Below, piece after piece: positions 33,072-46,300 of a DNA stretch of 64,000 bases. How positions within the stretch are numbered: the stretch's first letter is position 1; each line of letters begins with the position of its first letter. The DNA comes from Eutrigla gurnardus. Taxonomy: Eukaryota; Chordata; Actinopteri; Perciformes; Triglidae. The DNA lies in assembly GCA_963514095.1 (NCBI GenBank), contig OY741273.1, forward strand, positions 22,741,046 through 22,805,045, given 5' to 3'. The notes below the pieces were generated by a model. That model had not been told where the DNA came from. It saw only the letters and a program-made list of their open reading frames with translations, and did not search any database. The translations under genes were made by a program, and so were the position numbers.

Positions 33072-36000
33072 TTTTCTCTCTCTCTCAATCCATCCATCAT
33101 CGATCACCAGTTAAGGGTTGCTGGACCCGATTCAGAGGACATTGGGCGAAGACAGGTTACACCCTGGACAGGTCGCCACACTATCACAGGACTGACACAT
33201 AGAGACAGACCCCATTCACTCCACCATTCACATCCTTGGGCAGTATAAAGTCATCAATTATCCTAACATGCATGTCTTTGGACTGTGGGAGTAAGCCAGA
33301 GTACCCGAAGTGAACCGACACGAACACAGGGAGACGGGCAGATCTACACAGAAGAGATCCGAACCTGGATATGATCCCGGGCAGTGATAACCCTAAACCA
33401 CCCTGCAGCCCTCCAATGCAAACTTGACTAGATTGACAATGGGAGCAAGATCCATTTTTGGACACATTTTCTTCACATCACAACCAATCCTTAATCAGAT
33501 CTTTCTCACAGCAGGACAAACACACTATTGTTGCTAAATTTTGTACTTTGTTAAATCGACAGAATTATAGTTGAACCTTTTGGACAAAAATGAAAGCACT
33601 GAAATTTTGTCAGTGTTGTATAACTCCTGGAGTTCCTCAGGGAAGCATTCTGGGGCATCTGCTTTTTTTAGCTGATGAAGATTTTAAGGGATCTTAAAAT
33701 TGAACCATGGAATTGAGAGCAACTCAGATTATTTTAGACATGTTGGAGGGATTTGATGTTTGTTGGTTATTGTGAATACATGTTTTTAAGATGAATCTTA
33801 AACTTCTTAAAACAGATTATTTTTCACAGAAGGACAAACTCATTAATGATGCTCCGTTACAGGTCTAATCTATTTCAGTTTCCTTCACTGTCTAATGAAA
33901 GCCAAGTCCACATGCAGTAGGTAAGGAATCAGCTAATGCAAATAAACACAAATGAACCCAAGGTCAAAGTTGTGCGAGTAACATAAGGAGAAAGTTTGCT
34001 TCATTACATGCCTGATTGATAAATGATATATCCATCATGTGTGAAGATCTGTGTCAGAGTGAGCTGGTGACTGTGCAGGTGAACTGATGAGTGAACTCAC
34101 CTGATCACAGCTTTGGTGCTGTCGCTGCCACATTTAAAGCCATCAGCTCTGACGCACACAAACAAACAAACAGTCAGTCGATTTGTTTCCTAACGAACTA
34201 AACACAACTGTCTTTTTTACAGAAATGTTTTTTTTCTACCTGAAGCACATGCGGTCATTGCTTTGCCTCCTCAAGTCGACCAGCTGGAGGCAGTCATCAC
34301 GGCAACAGCTGAGCAGCTGACGGTGGTCAGAGCTGATGTCCAACGAGGTGACTTTCCCCTGAGCAGGAAGTTCCTGAACACAGCTGCCCGTCCTGAGTGA
34401 CAACCCATAGACTTTGTTTACATTGATTGTTCTGCTGCTAAACCCTAACAACTAAGTGTGATGCTTCATTAAGACATAAACAACTTCCCCCACACCTGCC
34501 TTTTCAAATGCTTTTTAATTTTGTTTTTATGTTGTTTTTAGCTCTGGTTTTATGTATATCTTTTTTGTACTCAGTGTTGGTTTATTAGAATAGAAGCTCT
34601 TTTATTGTAATTTTGTGGCGACAGATTTTTATGTTGATTTTTATTTTAGTTTTAAATTAGATTGCTTTCAAATGTAGCTCTCTGTTTCTGTCATGCGTTT
34701 TATTTTATTTTTTTATTTTATTTTTATACATTTTATTTTTTATTATTTTTTTATTTATTTAGTCATATTAAACTAGACAGTCTAATAGTTTTCTATAAAA
34801 TATACAAATCCATTTATTAGATATAATAAGAGAGATACATTAAATTAAATAGATGATAATGAATAGTATTACATTCTGACCAATCGCAGCTCAGTGAACA
34901 TGTAACTGTCCAATAAGGTGCAGGGAGGGGCGGTGCTGGTGTGTGACTGGAGGACAGACCTGTCAAACATCAGCTGATTCAGACTCGGCAGCAGCCGTTA
35001 TTGGCTGCGTTGTTGCTACGGGGAGACGGGAAGTCGCCGTGGCAACGGCTGGGAGGATGGATGAGAGGTGTCACTGGGTTTGATTCAGAGAGAAGATTCT
35101 ACTGTGTTTGCTACTGTTTACACTGAAACATGGACAGTATGATCAGAATTAGGACGTCTGACAAAATCTATTGATTGTCATTATTTTATTGGTTGGTTTT
35201 TATTCATTTTTATCTGCATCTGAAATCAGCATACATTGAAAAAGCTGTGGAATAAATACACTGCACTGTGGAAAAAAAGCGAGATTCTGACTCAACGTGG
35301 AGACAGATGGTTTGAGTTTGAGTGCTGTATGATCGATGGATTCGTTTGAGGCCTCACCTGGTGTCCCACACTCTGATCTTGGAGTCGAAGTGGCCACTGA
35401 TGATACAGTTCTCAGTACAGACCAGGTCACTGCAGTACGAAGGCACCTCAACTACCTGCACACCTGCAGAGACTTAAGTTAAGTTACAGTCGTCACTTAT
35501 CAGATGTTGATCAGTGACAGGTTATCGATCAGACTCACAGGCAGCTCTGTGTAGATCCCACAGTCTGATGTTACTGTCTGCGCTGCCCGTCACCACCTGA
35601 GGAAGACAACCTCTGAACCTCGCCGCTGTCACCTTCCTGCTGTGACCCGTTAGAGTCAACTGAGACGGGGGGACAGGGACAGACAGATACAGACGTAGAC
35701 AGAGAGACGGGTAGAGACAAACAGACTGTGCTGATCATGTTACAGACACACTGTTCACACATTTGATCATTTGCAGTGTGCCGATTCTACTCCTGTCTTA
35801 ATTTATCTTTACTTGTCTGTATATGAACGATATATTAACCAGTCACCAGTTTTCTGTTTGTAACTTAACTTATTTGTATTTATATATTTCACTACTAGTA
35901 GATGGTCACTTATTATATGTCAATCTTTTTTTCTTTATTCCACACTTGTTTTGGCAATGTAAACGTATGTTTCCCACACCAATAACGCCACTTTGGGTTT

Positions 36001-37239
36001 AATTGACAGGTAGAGACAGACAGGTGTGTGAGAGAGAGTGAGAGAGAGAGATAGAAAGGTAGAAACAGACAGATTGTAACAGTTTGACCTACAAAGTTCA
36101 ACAGCATTATATATTATATTGCATTGATGTATAATTTAGAGACACAGACACACAGATTTCTAAATGTGTGAAACAAAGGGTCTTTTATCTTCACCAGCAG
36201 GAGGCGCAAATGTGAAATTGTGTTTTTTACACATAGAGACAGTGAGACGTAGTGCCAGACTCTGGTGCCAACAACTCGTTAGTGATCTCTCAATGGGGTC
36301 TCCCTTCCTGTCTGAAGATTATCAAACATTCAGTCTAAATGAAAGTTTCCATGTAGTTTGGTTTGTCGTAGTTACCTTGGGAATGGTGTCATCCAGCCGC
36401 CACAACAAGGCCGACTTATCGTACGAGGCTGCGAGGACCCTCAAACCCTAAAAACATGACCACAGATGTCAAACTGGAAGAGAGCCGACCGCTGCTTCAC
36501 AGTGGTGCCTTTATGTAGAAAGTAAATGCAGAGATGCTAATTCATGCGAGGCGACGCAAATGTGCAAAATTTGTGTGATGCTTTGTCCCAAAAATCCGCA
36601 TTGAGATTCTCCTGACATCCTGATGTTGAGTCAGAAATGGAGGAAAAAAATATTAGGTCTGGGATAAAGCAAGCTTTTTAAAAGATGCAAGAAGTTTGTT
36701 TGTCATCTTGCAGATAGACCTAACAAAGCATGACTTCAGACATTTAAAAATCCCCATCATTATGGAGTTATTTCACCATCAATATGACCTGTAAATTGGA
36801 ATTAAATTAAAGCTACATAGTTTATTTCAGGTTCATACAGCTGTGGTAAGCCATATTAAATCACCCAATGTGTGACTTGCTAGATACGGTGAATATTTAT
36901 CGATTGTGACACACCAATTATTACAGGTACAAAGCACCAATAGGGGTTATTTCAACCATGGTAGGTAAGAGAAAGAAACTAAGCCATCTCCATGGAGATA
37001 AGCCCCTCCTCTCTGGTACGTCTTGCTTGAGTCTCACAGATTACCAAATATGAACTGGTGTGAAAAGAAAATGACTCAGCCAGGAGACACATGTACTTGT
37101 ACTCACCGTGGGGTCGAACTCGATGCAGGTGATTCCCTCTGTGCTGCCGTCTAGAGTCGTTCTGTGAGTCAGCGAGCCTGGTGACATCATCAGTGAGGTC
37201 AAAACACATAACCAACACTGGAAACAGAATAAAAAAAAC

Positions 37240-37279
<40 letters not shown>

Positions 37280-38608
37280 GAAGCATGTACCTGCGCTGAC
37301 CTCCCACAGTTTGATGACTCTGTCGGTTCCTCCGGTGGCCAGCAGTTCTGAGTTGGAGCTGAACCTCACAGCGTTGATGCCTTGCTCATGGGCCTCCTGA
37401 CAGACAGAGGCAGAACGAAACAGTTAATACGAACTGAAACCTGCCCGTTTACATTCTCATTGTGTCACTGAGCTCCAACAAACACATTTCCTACCTCATA
37501 TATATATATATACACACATACATACACACATTTATCATATTACTTATTGAAAAGTTTCTGTTGGTGTAGTTTGTATTCTGGCCACAGGGCGGAGACAGAG
37601 CTGCATTCTGAGAGAACAGTTCAATGTTACATGTAAAGTCTCTTATGTCAGAGACATGTTGTTTGAAACTCTGAGACCTATGTGAAATTATAAATAATGC
37701 TGGTCAGTATGTTCATTTGTTTTATTTTATAAACAATGTTTGCATTATATAAAATAACCTGCTTTGATTTAGACCGGAGATGTACTTGATTTTTAACCGT
37801 CACTTCAGTTCCACAGTGATCCAGTGATGGAGACACTAACACTAACTCACTGGCAATGTGCAGTGTGTACTAGTGTGTATTACCAGTACATGTAGAGCTC
37901 TACCAGGGACTCTGGCTGACAGACAGATTCCTACAGGACACATCAGATCCTCCTCCAGACTGCACACCGAGTGGCCACGCCTCTTCCTGCTGACATCACA
38001 GCCACATGATTCATTTAAATCCTATAACAACAGGAACAATTCAAGTCGAGAGCAGATGAAGAGGACTCACTCGAAGAGCTGTCTGATGGAGGTGAGGATC
38101 CGTGGTGACGTAGCCGACGCTGACCTGAGACAAAGACAGACGATGTGGCGACGGATTTAAACCTTCACATGAAGGTGTCAGAGGAGGCTCATGTGACAAA
38201 ACTGCTGACTCTACACACATGGCAGAAGGAATTCATATATTTATCAAGTGAAGTGAACCTGAAGAGTCTGGTGGGGCCTCGCTCTGTGGACTCGTGGTGG
38301 TTTTCAGCCTTTGGAGATGTGGCTCTGGAGGTCGGAGCACTGAAACAACTGAAACACGAAACCCGCAACTTTTTCATCTTAGTATTCAAACTATTTTCTG
38401 AAAGTATTCCATCTTTTATCTCGAGATATCCCCACTTTCTATTATCAGAATATTCACAGTTTTTTTCTTAAAACATTTTTTGATGTGATGTAAACTTGAA
38501 GACGTTTGAGACTTTGAGAGGAGGTTCAGGTGGATCTTACGTGTCCATGGTGACCTTTGACCTGGCAGCAGTCTGCAACTGCTTCTGCAGGTTAGCTTCT
38601 CGAGCTCT

Positions 38609-38656
<48 letters not shown>

Positions 38657-41600
38657 GTCAGACGGGTGTGGTGTATTCAGGTGTGATGAACTGGTGGTGC
38701 TCAGGTGTGTGAGGTGCGTTCAGGTACCTGGACTTGCGTTCATTGCGGCTGTTCATACGGGTGGCGGCCTGTTTCTTCAGGTGGATAATGTCCTCCAGCA
38801 GGTTTCCCCCTCTGACCTTCTGCTCTCTGAGCCTCGTCTCCGCTCCCCCCTGACACTCTAGCAGGACGTCATACTCCGTCTTCAACGTCCCGTTCTCCTC
38901 CTGAACCTGCTCCACCCGCCGCTGCAGCTCCTGACGAGCATCAAACGCACCCGCCAGCCGATGGTGCACTTCCAGCAGTCTGATCACACAATAAATGTCT
39001 CAGAAACTATCACGCCGCATCAGGAAGACAAACTACATCTGAGATTTAGAGATTACACTTACAATCAGAAGATTTTGACAAATGTATTTTAAGAAAAAAA
39101 TGAATAGTTCAGCAAAAATATTTGCTATTAAATATTAATATTTTTAGGAAATAATATTGCAATATTAAATATATAAACAGAAAGATTGAACTATCTGGGA
39201 GGACTGAGAGAAAAGGGAGATTTCAAGAAAAGAAGGTTGGAATGTTTCGAGAAAAAGGTTGTAAAATATCCAAAGTCAGAATAAAGAAAACATTTTGAAT
39301 ATTCAGGAATATGTTACAGAAAGTCATAACGCTTTGGAAAAATGTCTGAAAAAGTATGACAATTATCATTTCCAAATGTTCAATAAATGGAAGATTTTCA
39401 GTCAGTACATGATGGGGAGGAGTGTCAATATTATTACTGATCACCTACTGACATCTGATCAGACCAACCAATCAGCTGTGAGGATCAGCTGTGAGCGCCG
39501 TCAGCGTGCTTCAACAGGTGGGCAGACGTGTTCAACATGCATGTGTGTGTGTGTGTGTGTGTGTGTCTCACCTGGCATGTTGCTCCTCCAGAAAACATTC
39601 TTTGATTTTAATCTGCTGCTGCAGCTCCACCACCTGATAAGCCAGCTGAAACGCCAGAGCATAGAAGAAGAGTGAGGAGGACCAAGACATTGGCGTCTGA
39701 AGGACACATTTTTTCCTTTTTCTTTTTTTTAAACAGACAACCATCTTTTAATGCTCCCGTTTCCTGCTCCTCAAAGATATCTTTGATACAAAGTTAGTAC
39801 CGTTAAACACTGTTAGCTGCAAGCTGTCGGTTCAGGTGTCGCCATGTTGAGAGCCCTTGGGAGCCAATCAAAATGCCAATCTCATATCTTGTGTGCTTAA
39901 GTTTTCTTCCGTATCAAAGTCACAATATTATATTTTCCAAAATTTTCTCTCAACATTCCAATTATTTTCTACAATATTTTTCCATAAATTATTCTGACTT
40001 GTTTCTTAATATTCCAGCTTTTATCTCGATACATTTTTACTTTTTTCAGAACTTTCAGATTCTGACATTTTCTCGTTAATATTCCAGCTTTTAAACGTAA
40101 GTTATAAAACTCCTGTTTTCTCCGACCCATGGTGCCCAGGTGTTTCTTGGTAGGTGTGTTATCAGTACCTCTCCTGTAGTTTTCTTCAGCTGGTTGTTTC
40201 GGTGAAGCAGAGAGGAGACGGAGCAGCTGCTGTCAGAGGAAGAACTTCTGGATGGAGAGAACAAACACACCCTCAGCATCGCTATAATCACACACACACA
40301 CACACTTCTGTCTGTTCAGAGTGTGTCGGAGGTCAAGTGTCTCCAGGCGAGTTACCTGGTGGAGCAACTCAGTATTCCTGTGGCCAGACTGGTTTTCTCC
40401 AGCAGCCGAGTGTCTGAAAACACAAAGAACAGGAGGATCCTGGTTTCAACCAGATCATTTCTTCCCGTCACAGGTAACAATGTCTGAAGAGCGTTGGGGA
40501 CTTGAAGAATTTTAACATTAGCTACAGCACTTAATGAAGAACAATACAATTATAAACATGTTAAACATGAGTTAAAGATTCCTGAAAAAATCTTTGACAT
40601 AACATTTTAGGAGAATAAAAACACCAAAAACAAACAGATTTTATCAGCTTTGTAAACATGGTCATTTTGTGTTTGGTCATTTTTTATTTTAATTTTTTTT
40701 GTCTTTTTGGTTTTTACTTGGGACCCAAATAGGAGAATGTTATTTATGTTTTATTCATTACTTTTAACTGCTCCCCCATTTTCCACCACCATCCACCTGG
40801 TTTAGATGTGTGTGCTGCTCTGGGTTCCTCTTTTGCATCACTGACCTTCTGCATTTGTTGGGCTGGTTTTGATTAATTTGTGAAATGTGTCTATTTATTC
40901 GTTGAACTCGTCTGGTCTTTCTGTTGCAGCCTCTGAGCTGAGCTGAATATTTTAAAGTAAGATTTAACTATTTGTCTGTATCACTGGCAGCAGCAGACTG
41001 ATAATCTGTCACCGATGAGTCACTGAGCAGAGGAAGTGGAACATGTGGTTCAGCTTTTTTGACAATTTCTGTCCCAACAAAATACAAAATATAAATTATT
41101 AAAATTAAAATATAAGTTAACTGTATGAAACACAAAGTATTGCGCTGAACCAAACTTTAAAATTGTGATTACAAGCCGTGGAATAAACTGGTATCTTTTA
41201 AAAATTGAGTTTGGCTCAACACAATTGGATACATCTTTTTTACAGGAGCCTCGACTCCAGAAGCCAGGATTTACCAGGGATGATGATTTAGCTGAATAAT
41301 CTCCATTTAAGAAAAGTGTTTTCTGTAAGAGTTTGAATAAAATCTTTTCCATGAGTTGTTAGCTTCATGAAAGTTTGCTCTCAACCAAACTCCATTTAAA
41401 AACCAGAGGACTTTAGATGGAGCTGTGCATGACTGGTGGTAAACTGATTTTTAAAAGGAGTTTGGTTCAACTTTCCAGAAGTCCACGGGTTCCCGACATG
41501 CATTTCGGACACACTTGTGGATATCAGAACCCAGCCCTCGTGTAATCGTTCAGAACAGATAAAAATTGTACTTGTCCGTCGTACAGAAGCAGATCAGGTC

Positions 41601-41774
41601 CTGGAACTTGGCGTGCTGGCTCAGGTCTCGGTGCTTCAGCTGACCGACGATGTGTCTCTTCCAGGTCTCCGTCGACCTGCCGCCGCGACCCGCAGCCAGA
41701 ACCCGGCCGCCGCGCTGCGAAGCTCCGGCGGACTCCGTCATGAATGTTCGGGTGTTGACTGTCACAGCGGCCAT
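30992..41774 (-). CDS. atg16l2: ATG16L2, autophagy-related 16-like 2, complete 18-exon coding region
   Basis: A partner of the ATG12-ATG5 conjugate. ATG16L1 directs LC3/GABARAP lipidation; ATG16L2 is its less active paralogue. Exons: 41585-41774, 40356-40413, 40169-40247, 39572-39645, 38728-38979, 38541-38606, 38259-38339, 38071-38124, 37884-37986, 37291-37396, 37107-37177, 36376-36447, 35539-35659, 35358-35463, 34240-34392, 34101-34148, 31954-32055, 30992-31085. The sum is 1,830 nt, 609 aa, near the human 619, and all phases join. The start has G at -3 and +4. The ATG5-binding helix is at about 37-64 (ETWKRHIVGQLKHRD), the coiled coil at about 100-245, a linker at 245-318 with FRSASATS and KRRGHS as in mammalian ATG16L2, and a seven-blade WD40 domain at about 319-609 ending AVLWGDI. 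Linker and start identify ATG16L2 rather than ATG16L1. The gene is compact except for introns 16 and 17. Confidence 0.95.
31699..31728 (+). repeat. Reverse-transcriptase core motif fragment (GVPQGSVMGS)
   Basis: TTTAATAACA precedes codons reading GVPQGSVMGS, the conserved LINE reverse-transcriptase 'GVPQGSxLGP' block. A further worn copy (APQGNIL) follows near 31838. Similar orphan blocks are at 33629, 45512, 61472 and 61582. They sit in atg16l2 intron 17, antisense to the gene. Confidence 0.5.
33085..33440 (+). repeat. Fish dispersed repeat ('CATGTCTTTGGACTGTGGGAG')
   Basis: Contains ACACCCTGGACAGGTCGCCA near 33159 and CATGCATGTCTTTGGACTGT near 33269, then GGGAGTAAGCCAGAGTACCC. This order is typical of a very abundant teleost repeat. 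It lies in atg16l2 intron 16, next to a (TTA)n run at about 33032-33069. The transposon class is not evident from the sequence. Confidence 0.65.
33629..33667 (+). repeat. Reverse-transcriptase core motif fragment (GVPQGSILGHLLF)
   Basis: The plus strand reads GVPQGSILGHLLF and is closed by a stop within a few codons. No other RT blocks are recognisable around it. Confidence 0.5.
34694..34770. repeat. AT-rich low-complexity tract
   Basis: Runs of TTTTATTTTATTTTTTTATT in atg16l2 intron 14. No gene signal. Confidence 0.8.
36500..36740 (-). repeat. Dispersed DNA repeat, family A copy 3 (inverted)
   Basis: The reverse complement of 36600-36645 reads CCTCCATTTCTGACTCAACA then TCAGGATGTCAGGA, matching 612-648 of copy 1. 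The neighbouring GACGCAAATGTGCAAAATTT resembles the GCAAATTT block of copy 1. It lies in atg16l2 intron 11. Limits are approximate. Confidence 0.45.
37240..37277. repeat. (AAT)n microsatellite
   Basis: About 12 AAT units just downstream (in transcript sense) of the atg16l2 exon 10 donor, within the short intron between exons 10 and 11. Confidence 0.95.
38609..38657. repeat. (CAGA)n microsatellite
   Basis: About 12 CAGA units occupy much of the short intron between atg16l2 exons 5 and 6. In transcript sense this is a TCTG repeat running directly into the exon 6 acceptor, so it also serves as the polypyrimidine tract. Confidence 0.95.
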
Positions 41775-42065
41775 GACATCCGCAGCCCGGGCTGCTTCAT
41801 GCCGTTTCCCCGCTGTCAGACGCTCACAGACCGGCCTGATACTGCAGACGGCTCCGAGGGGAAGCTCCGGCTCTTCTCACCGCCGCCATGTCGCTCATCA
41901 ATCCCGTTAACGTTTCTTCGTTTCTGGTGTTTGTTGGCTTTATTGTTGTTTTTCTAACTTTATTTCCTTAAAGATGCGTCACTAGCCGGGGGCGGGGCTG
42001 GCGCTGGTGGCTCGCGCTGCCAGCTGCTGGGTCTCTCTGCCAATCACCGCCCGCTCTCCACTTCC
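41775..42065 (-). promoter_or_regulatory. atg16l2: GC-rich 5' flank and promoter area of atg16l2
   Basis: CpG density rises from the first coding exon to about 42060, in contrast with the AT-rich flanks. CCGGGGGCGGGGCTGG near 41976-41991 contains a GC-box (Sp1-type) core. No TATA box is evident. This fits a housekeeping CpG-island promoter; the start site is unknown. Confidence 0.55.
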
Positions 42066-43366
42066 TGTTTGACTTGAGGTGGGAAAAACAAACGAGACAC
42101 GCCTCCAGAAAGTCTCACCTGTTCGTGTGTTGAAGGGGACTAAAATGATCTAATAAGTACATACGTCATTATAAGAGCGGTAGTCAACTATTTAACGGTG
42201 AAACCAATGAAGAAAACTGAACGTAAATATGAGATTTGTATTGGTTACATGTGTTAAAGCTATACTTTTCCATATAAATGAATGCCTTTTACATTAAAGC
42301 CCTTTGCCAAATGAGCCCACGTGTCCACAGGCACTGGCATCACATCCCAAATGTTTCTGTATTACAGGTATTCTTCAATCTGCTGTCATCTAGGCGTTTA
42401 AACAGAAACTAATCAGAAAGGTAGAGCATTTAGTGTTAAACAAGTTGTTTCTTGTCGCTTTAACGCTTGCTCCTGGGTGATGTTTGGACATTGAAAATGT
42501 ATTAAATCTGAAAATCATAAGCGCATTCTAGTCCTGCTCAATGTGTTAAGTGTCCTGTTGTGATATACCTTAAATAAAATTTAATTTAATTTAAAAAATT
42601 GAATTGTTTAAGTCTCTATGATAAGAGCTGCTTGACTTTCATTGTTGACAGATTAGTGTTTTTTTAAGTCTGTTTGAAATAAAGCTGCTTGACTTGCAGT
42701 CACTATAATAATGAAGCTCCAAATGTAGTCATATTTACAAGTGTTGACTGCAGTGGCAGTGATGTTTTTGAATCACTAAACAGCCAAACTATTGGACTGA
42801 AACAGCATTTATCCTTGGATAAAAACATGCTGTGAATAGTAATGATTTGATTGTTAATGGGATGTTTGGTACGGCCCTAGTTATTTGTTATAAGTTATAA
42901 TTCAATGTGAAAACAAGCCCCATACTGTCTTGACATTGGCAAAAGGCATCGGCTACTGGCAATCAGCCATTTCATATATTCTTTCAAAATGTTCATCACA
43001 ACATTGAAAATGTGGATGGAAATGTATCTCATGATTATGATCGAGGCATTACTGTTGAATTTAGCTTACATGTCGTCTAAAATTAATAATTCTATTCATC
43101 TCTGTATGAAAATAAAAATGTCATAAAATTAATATCTTTAACTCAAAGATGCATTGCACATTTTTTATTAAGACACAAATAAAAGTACAGTTTATGTACA
43201 AACAGTGATCGTGGTTTAAAACGCAAATAAAACAACAAGAAAAAAATAAGGTGCGTTAAAGTTAATACTGATAAAAATCAGCTGAATGAAAGCCTGGCTG
43301 ATGTCAAAGTGAATTTTGTCCTCTTTCAGCCTCCGTACCAACAGCAGCAGGGTGACTGGTCCTTGA
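42066..43366. other. Intergenic region between atg16l2 and wdr62
   Basis: About 1.3 kb of AT-rich DNA. No open frame with recognisable homology, RNA gene or clear mobile element is seen. Its right-hand end holds the wdr62 3' UTR and a candidate polyadenylation signal. Confidence 0.6.
43164..43169 (-). terminator. wdr62: Candidate polyadenylation signal of wdr62
   Basis: AATAAA on the minus strand about 200 nt beyond the stop codon at 43367, followed in transcript sense by a TGTGCAATG stretch that could act as the downstream GU-rich element. Confidence 0.45.
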
Positions 43367-46300
43367 TCAGATTCGGTTCAGTTTATTTTGGGTCATCTGA
43401 AGCAGCAGCTCAGAGTATTTCTCCAGCAGAGACATCGTCCCCTCGTCCTTCAGTTCACCACAGGGGGCGCTGCTACCCCGCCCCTCCCCTTCCCGCAGCT
43501 CAGCCTGCAGCTCAGCGTGAACGACATCAAACGCACCCTGCAGGACGGACGACATCTGAAGATGACGCTCGGAACCGCCAACCGACACGCGGAGCTGGGG
43601 GAGGGAGATATAATCAGACTTATATGGAAATATGAAAGTCATATTACAAGAAATATTATGATTTAAAAAAGCTGCAATTTTTAAAACCAATTATATTCAA
43701 TACAGTTTACGCTTACCATTTATGGTAATGGTAGCAGCAGGATAACAGCAACAGCTAAATGAAATGTAATGAATTGAAAAGACAGACAGGAAGTTTACCT
43801 GTTGGTTGAGTTGTACAGCTCGTCTCGCCGTCTGCCTCAGCTCGTTGGCAACCTGCTGACACTGCTGCAAACTGATCAACTCCTCATCATCACCTGAACA
43901 CGAAACAAGATGGACAAATTCATCTCATTAGAGATTGAGGGTTTGTCCGGATTATTAAAACAGACAGGGTTCATCCTCTCAGGAGCAAGAATGACGATGA
44001 GGCGGATCAGTAGATGTTGAGATATAAGTCGAATAGTGTTTGAGAGATGAGGACGTTACAGGAAGTTACCTGTTTGGCGGGGGTGGAGCCTTTCTGACAA
44101 AGGAGAGGAGGATAAGGTGGGCAGGTCAGAGGAGAACAACTCGGCACCCAAAGAAGGGTCTGACACTGGGAAAAACACATGCATATACATTTTATTATGA
44201 GAAAAAAATACTAAGGGGGAAAAAACGGAATATCTTGAGAGATGTCGCTATGTGTACATCTTACCTAGATCGGTCTGGATGGTGGTCCCGGGTCCTCCTG
44301 GACCCTCCTCACCAGAGCAGCTGATAATGTCGGAGGCAAAGTTGTCACAGGCGGGAGGCGTGGCCGTGGGGGTGATGGAGGGGGCGGGGCTGAAGGTTTG
44401 GTTTTCATTTACGAGTGTGTCCTCGACACTGCTGACGCTGCACCTCCCAACTACGCCCAGTGACATCACAACTGTAGGTGTGGGCAACACCTGCATGCTC
44501 GCTGCTGGTAGATGATGGTGAGAAGCTGGAGTAACGCTGACGAAGACGACGAGAGAGGGAAGCATAAAAATTATATAAGAACAAGAAACATAATTTTTTT
44601 TAAATACATCTTATTCCTAAAATATTTTGACACAATTGTCAAACTGTGGCAACTTTTTATGCAGGCTGTCACCTGCTGGTCTGGTCCTGACTGTGTAAGT
44701 CCAGAACAGCAGACAGCAGGGGGGCAGGAGGCTGGAGATCTGAGGAGGAGCACGGGTTCCCTTCCTCTTCGTCTGGGGTGGAGGTGGGGATATCCTGGCT
44801 CAGTTTGGCCCTGGAGCTGGCTGTGGTTCCCAGGTATCTGAGGCGAGGCTGGACTGCAGAAGCCACACAGCTGTTAGGGACCAGAGCCCTGGAGGTGACG
44901 TCTGATTGGTTAAAGAAGGAGGAGGTCAGAAACTACATACTGATGAAGGATTGAAGGACTGTAGTCTGAAACATCGGTCCTGGTTTATTGGTGCACAGCG
45001 TTTCAGGCAGACATTCTTCTTAGCGTGTGAACAGATGTTGTCAGACATGTCTGTTTATCAAGAAGTTATTTTAATTTCCGAAACATAAACCAGGACTAAA
45101 ATCAGTTTGTTCTGCTTTTGAGGATTCCACACCACCAACACAATAACTACCCAATAGTGTCCAACACCTTGGCCATCTTTCCAGACCGTCTTTTTATGAT
45201 ATCCCAGGACTTGAAGCACCACGGAGTTAGTCCAAATCCACATCGTCAGGGTTAAGTGATAAAAGACAGTTTGACCTTCGCCCTCGTGAGTTTTACACCA
45301 GAAAACTGCAAAACACCCGGGTGTCCAAACACACGTTCACAGACCTCGCAGCGCTTCTCTGCACTGGACGACCACCACAGTGTGTCGTCGGCGTCTCGGG
45401 CGGCGAGGCGGCTGTTGGGAAATCATGCAGGAAGCTCTACGACGAAGGACTGACTGGCTGCATCTCACTGTGATCACACACACACGCACACTCCTGTCTT
45501 TAATAACACATGGCACCGCTCAGGGAAGTGTCCTGGAGCTTCTGTTTTTTTGATCCAGCCTGATATTGATTTAAACTCATTTTTGACTCGCCTCCAAGCT
45601 GAGCTGGCTGTGTCGTACATTTTTTATTAATAAATCAGTGTATTTGTTTTTACTTTGTTTTTTATTTTTCTGAATGATAATGCCGGTACTGTAAATTGAT
45701 CATGACTCATGCACATTTATAATGCAATAATTCCATATGGACATTGATATACAAACAAAAAAGCAGGGTGAGTCCTCCCACATGTTCAATGTGTCCAGGA
45801 CTATGACACGCTCCAGTCAGTAGCACTCCAGCTCATTTCCAAGCAACGCTGGTTCTCAGCTGTCAGTCAAACACTGCCATGGAAACGGCCACTCTGAGAC
45901 ATCTTCAACAGGCAGACTCCCTGTTTACGGCTTAAAATAATTTTTGCGAGTCATCATAAAACAGACATAAACTGATGACTCACCGTTGTTCTTGTTCTCT
46001 TTCTGAGTCGACTCAGCTGAGGTGACCTCGCTGCTTGTCTCAGGGCTCACCTGAAAACAACATTTAGTCACCAATTGTCCTTTGTGAGACTTTATTCACC
46101 ATCAAGGTGTTTACTATCACTCAGGTTTCTATCAGAGGCATTAAATCGGGTGTGTTATTTTGTGTTTCAGGTGTGTTTACTGTCATCCCCTTGGGTATCA
46201 GGTGTTTATTGTGTTGCAGGTGTGTTGGTACCGATGTGTTGCTGACGTTGCTCTCTTCTGAGATTCTGGTTGGGATTGAGACAGGAGGTGGAGCTCGGCT

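Noticed and set aside
41517..41957. 146-codon plus-strand frame over the atg16l2 first exon
   Set aside because: Antisense shadow of a CpG-rich coding exon and promoter; no homology seen.
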